The notes beneath the pieces were generated by a model. The model saw only the letters and a program-made list of their open reading frames with translations. It made no database searches and was not told the origin of the DNA. The position numbers and the translations under genes are program-made. From Aquisphaera giovannonii (GTDB taxonomy: Bacteria > Planctomycetota > Planctomycetia > Isosphaerales > Isosphaeraceae), in contig NZ_CP042997.1 in the NCBI RefSeq assembly GCF_008087625.1, positions 4,712,001 to 4,776,000 on the forward strand: 64,000 nucleotides of DNA. Reading direction: 5' to 3'. Shown one piece after another: positions 57,570-64,000 of this stretch (its first letter is position 1; every line of letters starts with the position of its first letter).

Positions 57570-58984
57570 CGCGAGAGGCCGCGTGCCATCTTCGTTCAGA
57601 CCTCGTGGGCCTCGCACCCCGCAACAGGAAGACGCGATGATCCGTCGCCCGAATCAACCTGTTACCCACTACCCGCCCGCCACCCGCGGGACAGCGCAAC
57701 GGGGACGTCCTGCAATCGCCCGGAGATCAGGGCAATGCGGGCTCCACGGCTTACCGGGAGGCCGGGGTAGGGCCGAATGCCGAGTTCGTCTACCGAGGCG
57801 GCCGGGCCGGCGATCCTTCGCGCATGCAGCCCGGAGGGGCGGCCTGTGGGGGATGGCGATCGACTGAGTGACTGTCTCATGAGCCCGCGCCGAGGGCCCC
57901 TGACTCCTTCGGAGTGCCCCGGCCATCGCGGAGGTCCGGATCCGCTTCCCCCCTTACGAAGGGGGGATACAGGGGGGTGATTTCGATCGCCTCGGCCTCG
58001 ACCGATACACCCCCTCTGACTGCCCCTTCGTAAGGGGGAGAACCGGGATCGGCCGGCCTTCTTCACGAGGCTTCCAGGAAGCGTCGCTTCTGGGACAGGC
58101 TCTGAGCCTCGGGTCGGTTGCACCGCGTGGTCGAGTTCGGGCGCCCGCTCCATATCATCCCGGGAGGCCCGGCCGTAGTTGAAGGCGCGCGGGGCCCGCT
58201 CCCGGGCCGGCCGCTCGGGTGCCGCCTCATGGCGGGCCCGTCCCTCATCCTCCGCGCGACGGCCGCGCGTCCTCGGGAGGGGCGGCCCTTCGCACCACCA
58301 CCACGGACTCGCGAGGGCCTCGGTGTATTTCGTGGGGTGCCATGAAACCAGCACGCTCCGTCGCGGGATCGTGCTGGGTAGAGGCTATGAGATGGCGCGG
58401 GCCCGCGACTCGATCGCTCGCGGGCGGGGTGCAGAGGGCAGGGGGGTCGGAGGATTGCCCGGCCTCCGCGAGGGGCTGCGGGCCGGGGACGTCGACGGAC
58501 GTGCCGGTCCCGCCCGCCTTGACGACGGCGCGGCCCGTGAAATCGTCGGGCCCTGCATCGCAAATGGCGAAACATGGCGCTAGTCCTATGTAGGGGGCCG
58601 TCATGGCCTCGCCGGCTCCTTGGCAATTCGGCGGGACACGATCGCCCCCCGCGGGCCCGCTCCGGGGACGGCGATCGCTCCGAGGGTTCCGGGGCAGGCG
58701 GCGCCCATCGTGAGGAAAACGCGTTGTCGCAGGACTGCCAATTCATGAGCGAACATCTTGCGGCGTTGAACTTTGCATCCGATGGCTTTGATGGTCGTGC
58801 CGACGGGCGAACCCACGGCCGCGGAGGAAGGGCCGCCCCGGGACGCGAGCCGCGGGCGAGGAGGGTCGGCGGGGCAGGCGAGCGGGGACGGGAGCCGGGA
58901 TGACGCCGAATCCGGCAAGGGGAACCGGCACCGTCCCGAGGCTTGGGGACGCGGCTTGACGATCTGTCGAGGCGGCGGGGCGAG
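57570..58984. other. Long gene-poor region with R2 element
   Basis: The only structure recognised is the R2 element at 57947-58041. All open frames are Arg/Pro/Gly-rich without homology-like motifs, several overlap each other on both strands, and none has a convincing start. A decayed gene cannot be excluded. The right end adjoins the 3' end of the third kinase gene. Confidence 0.5.
57947..58041. repeat. R2 element, copy 3
   Basis: It opens with CCCCCCTTACGAAGGGG and GGATACAGGGGGGT and closes with ATACACCCCC and CCCCTTCGTAAGGGGGAG, the same layout as copies 1 and 2. Confidence 0.8.
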
Positions 58985-61900
58985 TCAGGGGGCGGCCGCG
59001 GGTGGACCGTCGGGGTCGGGCACGGCCGGGCCGGCGTGCCAGAGCCTCACCTCGCCGTCGTGGGAGCAGGAGGCGAGCGAGGACTGGTCGGGCGCGAAGG
59101 CGAGGCCGTTGACCTGGGACTTGTGGCCCTTCAGGACGAGGAGCGGCTGGCCGGTGAGGGCGTCCCAGACCCGGACGGCGCCGGAGGTGCCGTGGGTCGC
59201 GAGGGAGCGGCCGTCGGCGGCGTAGGCCAGGCCCAGCAGGCGGTCGCTCGGGCCCCGGATCGTCATCCGGGCCTCCAGGCTCTCCGCGTCCCGGACGGTC
59301 ACCGCGCCCTCGCCGTTGGCGACGGCGATCGCCCGGCCGTCGGGCGCGAACGCCGCGGCGGCGAGGTCGTCCACGCCCCTGGCGGACCGCAGCAGCCGGG
59401 CGGTCTCGACGTCCCAGAGGCGGACGTGCCGGTCGTTGCCGGCGGAGGCGAGGCGCCGGCCGTCCGGGGAGAACGCCACGGATCGGACCGGGTTCGCGTG
59501 GCCATCGAGCTCGCGGACGAGGCGGCCCGAGTCGATGTGCCACAGCCGGATCTTCCAGTCCCCGGCCCCGTCCTCCCGGATGCCCCCCGCCGCGGCGACG
59601 AGCGTGCCGTCGGGCGAGATCGCCAGCGACCGCACGCCCTGGGGATGGGCCCGGATCGGCCGGACCAGCCGCCCCGTCTCGACGTCCCAGACCCGCAGGT
59701 TGGCGCCCGGGGCGAGGTGGCCGGAGAGCAGGCGCCGGCCGTCCGCCGAGAAGGCGAGGGAGGTCACCGTCCCCGGCCCGCCGTACCAGCCGCGGATCGG
59801 CCGGCTCCGCCCCGCGTCCCAGAGCCGGATCGTTTGCCGGTCGTCCGTGTCGTCGCTCCCGGACGCCAGGACGCGGCCGTCGGCCGAGTAGGCCACGGCC
59901 CAGGCCTCGTCCCGGTGTCCGGCGGGCTGCGGCGGCTCCGGCTCGGGCTCGTAGTGCCAGATCCTCGGCGACCGCCGGCCGCCGACGACCAGGGACCGGC
60001 CGTCGGGCAGGAAGGCGTGATTCTCGGTGCCGTAGCTGGAGGCCGGCAGGACGCCGAGCCGGGCGCCCGTGCGCACGTCCCGGATGACCGTCGGCTGGGT
60101 GCCGCCGGGGTTCCCCACGGGCGTGATCGCCAGCAGGCGGCCGTCGGGCGAGAAGTCGAAGGGGACCTTGGTCCGCCGGCGGTCCAGGTCGTCGGGGGCG
60201 AACGCGGACACCCGGCCCGAGCGCCGGTCCCAGAGCCGGCACATCCCCGCCTCGTCCACCGCCAGGAGGGACTCGCCGGTGGGGTCGAAGCCCAGGGACG
60301 CGACGCGGGCCCCCGCCGGGATCGCGACCGCCGCGGGCCCGCCCGGCCCGCCCAGGTCCCGGACCAGGATCGCCTTGCCCGGCGGGGCGACGGCCAGCGA
60401 CCTCCCGTCGCGCGAGAGGGCGAGCAGGGCCCCCCCGTCCGCCCCGCCGAGGTCGCGCACCACCTCCCCGGTCGAGGCGGAGCGGAGGCACAGGCGCCCG
60501 CGCTCGCGGGTGGCGAAGTGCGGGCCCTCCTCGGCGAAGGCCACCGCGTCGAGATCCTCCAGGGAGGCGAGCGGCAGCGACTCCCTCGGCGCGGAGTCGA
60601 GCGACCAGATCCGGATGGAGAGGCGTCCCGACGGGAGCTCCAGCACGCTGGCGACGAGGTGCCCGCCCCCCAGGCGGCGGGTCCATTGGCCGTCCGAGGA
60701 CGGGTCGTCGAGCGGCGTCGCCCCCGGCCGGAGGTCCCCGAGGTGGCCGCCCGTCCGGGCGTCCCAGATCCCCATCCGGTGCGAGCAGGCCCGCGAGGCC
60801 GGGCATCGCATCGCGACGAGGAGGCCGTCGCCCGCGAAGACCGGGGCCCCGAGGTTGTTCGACTCGTCCTCGATCGCGGCCGTGGCGCGTTCCGAGCGGA
60901 GGTCCCAGATCACCATCGAATGGTCGCCGTGGCTGGTCGCCGACGCGAGTCCGTCCCCGCCGACGGCCATGGCGTGGCTGTAGATGGGCCGCTCGGGCAG
61001 GCGGACGACCTCCCGCCTCGCGAGCCTGCGCAGGTACCGCCAGGCGAACTCGCCGCCGACGCCGGGGTTGGAGCCCGGCCCGACGTCGTCGAGCAGGTCC
61101 TGCGCCGCCTCGAAGTCGCGGTCGTCGACGGCCTGCTGCGCCAGGCGGAGCTGCGCGGCGAGGTCGTGGCGCTCGGAGCGCCGGCGATGGCGGTTGGCGT
61201 CGTCGATGGCGGCCCGGAGCTCGCCGTTGTGGATCCGGAGCAGGCGGGTGTACTGGAGGCCCGCCAGGCCGACGCCCGCCGCCAGCAGGGCCAGGCCCGT
61301 CGCCGCGGCCGCGGCCAGGCCCCGATTGCGGCGGACCCACCGGGCGGCCCGCTCCGCGACGCCGGGCCGGCGGGCCCGGATCGCGCGGCCGTCGAGGAAC
61401 CGGCGCAGGTCCTCGGCCATCTCCAGGGCGGTGGGATACCGGTCCCCCGGCTCGACCGCCATCGCCTTGAGGACGATCGTCTCCAGGTCGCGCGGGATGG
61501 ACGGGTCGACGGCCCGCGGGGGGCGGCACTCGCCCCGGGCGACCTTGCCGAGGAGCTCGATCCGATCCTCGCCCTCGAAGGCCGGCCGCAGGGCCAGCAG
61601 CTCGTAGAACGTCACCCCCAGCGAATAGATGTCGCCCCGGGGGTCCGGCGGGGCACGCCGGCCCGCCGCCTGCTCCGGCGTCATGTACCGCGGCGTGCCG
61701 ACGGCCTCGCCCGTGGCCGTGAGGTCCAGGCCGCCCCGGATCCGGGCCACGCCGAAGTCGGTGATCCAGAGCTTCCCGGCGCCGTCCACGAGGAGGTTGG
61801 AGGGCTTGACGTCGCGGTGGAGGATCTCGTTCTCGTGGGCGTGCGCCAGGGCCTCCGCCGCCTGCCCGGCCAGCCGGGCCACCTCGCGGGCGAACGACGG

Positions 61901-62443
61901 CCCGCGCGCGGCGAGGGGCCCGGGCGCGGGCTCGCCGGCCCGGAGGCGGCGGATGACCTCGGACAGGTCGCGGCCGTCGATGAACCGCATCGCGTAGTAG
62001 GGGATCCCCTCCGCCGTCCCGGTGGCGAAGACCGGCACGATGTGCGGGTGGTCGAGGCTCGCGGCGGCCCTGGACTCGTTGCGGAACCTCCGGAGCTGCC
62101 TCTCGCCGAACCGCCCCGAGACGTGGAGGACCTTGAGCGCGACCCGGCGGCCGAGCGGCTCCTGGACGGCCTCGTACACGACCCCCATGCCCCCGCGGCC
62201 GACCTCGCGGACCAGCCGGAATTCGCCCAGGCGGCTGAGCCCCCCGGGGAGGGACGGCGGCGGCGGTTCCGCCAGCTCGCAGACCATCCTCAGGGCCGGC
62301 AGCAGCTCGCGGACGACCTCCGCGTGCCGCGGGTACTCCTCCGGGCGCACGTCCTCCCCGCGCTGGAGCCGCTCGCCGACCTCCAGGGCGATCTCCGCGC
62401 GCTCGATGTCGTCGGGGCCGGGGCCCGCCTCCGCATCGCTCAC
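58985..62443 (-). CDS. Membrane Ser/Thr kinase with WD40 domains
   Basis: A GTG at 62443, which overlaps the stop of the upstream sigma gene, gives 1152 residues. The kinase domain spans about 72-350: loop GRGGMGVVYEA, Lys104 in VALKVL, HRDVKPSN with catalytic Asp211, TDFGVARIR, and a TPE motif (YMTPEQAAG) in place of APE. A membrane helix lies at about 395-415 (GLAAAAATGLALLAAGVGLA). The rest (about 510-1150) is WD40 propeller sequence (VRSVAFSPDGRRLASAGNDR, HVRLWDVETARLL). It differs from the first kinase by lacking the N-lobe insert and the TPR tail. Co-expression with the sigma gene is likely from the overlap. Confidence 0.93.
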   Translation of the reverse strand: MSDAEAGPGPDDIERAEIALEVGERLQRGEDVRPEEYPRHAEVVRELLPALRMVCELAEPPPPSLPGGLSRLGEFRLVREVGRGGMGVVYEAVQEPLGRRVALKVLHVSGRFGERQLRRFRNESRAAASLDHPHIVPVFATGTAEGIPYYAMRFIDGRDLSEVIRRLRAGEPAPGPLAARGPSFAREVARLAGQAAEALAHAHENEILHRDVKPSNLLVDGAGKLWITDFGVARIRGGLDLTATGEAVGTPRYMTPEQAAGRRAPPDPRGDIYSLGVTFYELLALRPAFEGEDRIELLGKVARGECRPPRAVDPSIPRDLETIVLKAMAVEPGDRYPTALEMAEDLRRFLDGRAIRARRPGVAERAARWVRRNRGLAAAAATGLALLAAGVGLAGLQYTRLLRIHNGELRAAIDDANRHRRRSERHDLAAQLRLAQQAVDDRDFEAAQDLLDDVGPGSNPGVGGEFAWRYLRRLARREVVRLPERPIYSHAMAVGGDGLASATSHGDHSMVIWDLRSERATAAIEDESNNLGAPVFAGDGLLVAMRCPASRACSHRMGIWDARTGGHLGDLRPGATPLDDPSSDGQWTRRLGGGHLVASVLELPSGRLSIRIWSLDSAPRESLPLASLEDLDAVAFAEEGPHFATRERGRLCLRSASTGEVVRDLGGADGGALLALSRDGRSLAVAPPGKAILVRDLGGPGGPAAVAIPAGARVASLGFDPTGESLLAVDEAGMCRLWDRRSGRVSAFAPDDLDRRRTKVPFDFSPDGRLLAITPVGNPGGTQPTVIRDVRTGARLGVLPASSYGTENHAFLPDGRSLVVGGRRSPRIWHYEPEPEPPQPAGHRDEAWAVAYSADGRVLASGSDDTDDRQTIRLWDAGRSRPIRGWYGGPGTVTSLAFSADGRRLLSGHLAPGANLRVWDVETGRLVRPIRAHPQGVRSLAISPDGTLVAAAGGIREDGAGDWKIRLWHIDSGRLVRELDGHANPVRSVAFSPDGRRLASAGNDRHVRLWDVETARLLRSARGVDDLAAAAFAPDGRAIAVANGEGAVTVRDAESLEARMTIRGPSDRLLGLAYAADGRSLATHGTSGAVRVWDALTGQPLLVLKGHKSQVNGLAFAPDQSSLASCSHDGEVRLWHAGPAVPDPDGPPAAAP

Positions 62444-63075
62444 GGCATCGTCCCCGAGTCGTCCGCCTGCAACGCCCCGCGCAGCCGCTCGAGGGCCCGG
62501 ACGTACCGCATCTTGGCGCAGCTCACCGAGATCTCCAGGATGCCGGCGATCTCGACGATGCGGAAGTCCTCGAGGTGCCGCATCACGAGGACCTCGCGGT
62601 CCGCCGGGGCCAGCCGCGCCAGGGCCTCGCGGACGCGGCGGCGGCGCTCCTCGCGGGCGAAGGCCTGCCCGGGCGTCGTGTCCGTGGCCACCAGCCGGTC
62701 CACGAGCAGCCCGGCCGAGTCGCCGAGGTCCGCGATCGGCTGCTCCCGCCGCGGATCCCCCTTCTTCGCCTGGAGCTTCCGGCGGAGGTCCGCCAGCCGG
62801 TCGGTCGCCAGCCGGTGCAGCCACGGATAGAACGGCAGCGGCCGCTCCCGCTCGTAGTCGGCCAGCCTCCTCGCCGCCTCGATCATCGCCGCCTGGACCA
62901 CGTCCGAGGCGTCTATCCGCGCCCTCACCCGCGAGTCCAGCCGCGACGCCACCATCCGCGTCAGCCTCTCCCGGTGCCTCTCCAGCAGGATCCCCAGCGC
63001 GCCCGGATCCCCGGCCGCGGCCTCCTTCAGCAGCCGCTCCGTCTCCGCCGCGTCGTCGACCGTCTTCGAATCCAT
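62440..63075 (-). CDS. ECF-type sigma factor, kinase-coupled
   Basis: The protein has 211 residues from ATG 63075 (MDSKTVDDAAETERLLKEA); the frame upstream is compositional. Region 2 is LGILLERHRERLTRMVASRL and IDASDVVQAAMIEAARRLAD. Region 4 is LAPADREVLVMRHLEDFRIV followed by the EIAGILEISVSCAKMRYVRA helix-turn-helix. The layout resembles the sigma factor at 1007. The stop codon overlaps the GTG start of the kinase, so the pair is translationally coupled. Confidence 0.9.
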   Translation of the reverse strand: MDSKTVDDAAETERLLKEAAAGDPGALGILLERHRERLTRMVASRLDSRVRARIDASDVVQAAMIEAARRLADYERERPLPFYPWLHRLATDRLADLRRKLQAKKGDPRREQPIADLGDSAGLLVDRLVATDTTPGQAFAREERRRRVREALARLAPADREVLVMRHLEDFRIVEIAGILEISVSCAKMRYVRALERLRGALQADDSGTMP

Positions 63076-63747
63076 CAGCGGGCCCGCCAAGGAGAGATCA
63101 CGCGGTTGCGGCCACAAGGTCACACCAATTCTTGCGAAGCAACTTCTTGAAAGCCAATCCCCTCCCGCCCGGCATCGCCGATGTGGCGATTTCTCGACTC
63201 GAGAATCGGCGGGCGGTGTGACCATTTCGCGTGGCGTGCATGATTCCTCCCTGGATGGCCGATGCGAGCCGGCACGATCCCCCGGATGCGAAGGGAGGCC
63301 GGCTCGCCCCCCGAGCCGGCCCGCTCCCCGCCGCTTTCCCCGAGGATGACACCCGTGAAGTTCCAGAGGATGCATCGAGACGGCTCGCCCCCGAGCGGGC
63401 CCCGGAATTCGGACCAACCGGCCGGTCGCCCTCGAGGGTGACTCATCGAGGGCGCGACGCGGGGCGATCCGCGGGCGGGCACCGTCGGCCATCGAGGCCG
63501 GGGCAGCCCTGCGGGGCTCCGGGACGTGAATCGCCTCCCCCTCGACGCCGGACGCTCGACTTCAGGGATTCGGACCGCCCGCCCTCCGCGAACAGACGAA
63601 GGCGCCTCGGTTTCGACCAGCGACGACAACGTCTTCGATCATAACCGACCCCAACAGCCCGGAATCCCGCCCCCGCCGCGGCCCGACGAGGCCCGGCCGG
63701 GTCGAGGAGCCGGCCGAACTCGCACCCCCCTGTCGAAGGATCAACAG
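63076..63747. other. Divergent intergenic region, nothing recognised
   Basis: This 672-base region lies between the leftward sigma gene and the rightward secreted-protein gene. An A/T-richer stretch around 63110-63160 could hold the sigma promoter. The frames are Arg/Pro-rich and not convincing. Confidence 0.4.
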
Positions 63748-64000
63748 ATGAATCGATCTGCGAACCACCGGGATGGGCGGCACCGCACCCGCCGCGCGAC
63801 GTCGCGGCGCCGCAACGCGCAGCTCCGGCTCACGCCGCGTGCCGACGGCCTGGAAGATCGCACGATGCTGTCGATCTCGATCCTCGACCTCTCGGTGCTG
63901 GAGGGCAACGGCGGCCCCGTCCAGGTCGCGGGATCCTTCGAGGAGAGCACCGAGACCGACTACTACCAGCTCCAGGGGGCCGCCGGGCGGACGATCTACT
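63748..64000 (+). CDS. N-terminus of a large secreted protein, cut by window edge
   Basis: The frame from ATG 63748 (MNRSANHRDGRHRTRRATSR) is open to the edge, 84 residues. It has the planctomycete N-terminal layout: a very basic start, then DGLEDRTMLSISILDLSVLE, which contains the LExRxLLS-like motif, and a beta-rich mature part (TETDYYQLQGAAGRTIY). Such proteins are usually large and exported. The domain content beyond the edge is not visible. Confidence 0.7.
   Translation, partial: MNRSANHRDGRHRTRRATSRRRNAQLRLTPRADGLEDRTMLSISILDLSVLEGNGGPVQVAGSFEESTETDYYQLQGAAGRTIY

Noticed and set aside
57662-58746. Several overlapping minus-strand frames of 180-230 codons
   Set aside because: All are Arg/Pro/Ser-rich, overlap one another, cross the R2 element and lack motifs or credible starts.
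63231-63644. A 137-codon plus-strand frame in the last intergenic region
   Set aside because: It is Arg/Pro-rich with no ribosome site or motif, and overlaps an equally long antisense frame.

Overview
The window looks like chromosomal DNA of a planctomycete, most likely of the Isosphaeraceae (Aquisphaera, Singulisphaera or Paludisphaera type). The evidence is very high GC throughout, three large Ser/Thr kinases each coupled to an ECF-type sigma factor, WD40 and TPR receptor proteins, secreted proteins with the planctomycete N-terminal LExRxLLS-like motif, and long intergenic gaps filled with palindromic repeats. The genus is inference. I saw no rRNA, tRNA or CRISPR array.

Layout. 0-7 kb: a TIGR03032-type protein cut by the left edge, a sigma factor-kinase/WD40/TPR pair, and an OsmC peroxiredoxin. 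7-14 kb: an RND efflux pump and its adaptor, with a divergent TetR regulator and two operator-like palindromes between them, then a DEDDh exonuclease. 14-19 kb: an M50-like membrane protease and a large secreted glycosidase-like protein. 19-23 kb: a large NLR-like protein (EAD1-like domain, NACHT NTPase, HEAT-like repeats), a candidate immune receptor. 23-32.5 kb: a secreted WD40 protein, a divergent TetR/NmrA pair, a hydrolase plus DUF3237 operon, a sigma factor overlapping an anti-sigma-like membrane protein, and a YdjC/ChbG deacetylase.

32.7-39.6 kb: a three-gene unit of sigma factor, membrane kinase and a secreted TPR-CHAT protease-like protein with a PDZ-like domain inside the CHAT domain. 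40-46 kb: two secreted proteins, an LGFP-repeat C39-like peptidase and an astacin with FN3-like modules. 46-48 kb: nested miniature elements and a second hydrolase. 48.6-55.1 kb: a defence island with an IetAS-type AAA+ ATPase/subtilisin pair, a small GIY-YIG-like gene, and a VapBC-like module whose toxin gene is split by an IS66-family element with intact ends and target duplication. 55-64 kb: a ChaN/EreA-like secreted protein, a tiny zinc-ribbon-like protein, a gene-poor stretch, a third kinase/WD40-sigma pair, and the start of a secreted protein cut by the right edge.

The sigma-kinase pairs are best read as signalling units in which a kinase tunes the co-transcribed sigma factor; this is inference from gene order. 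The three strongest candidates for little-described biology are the sigma-kinase-CHAT(PDZ) unit, the EAD1-NACHT-HEAT receptor, and the IetAS pair with its GIY-YIG-like third gene.
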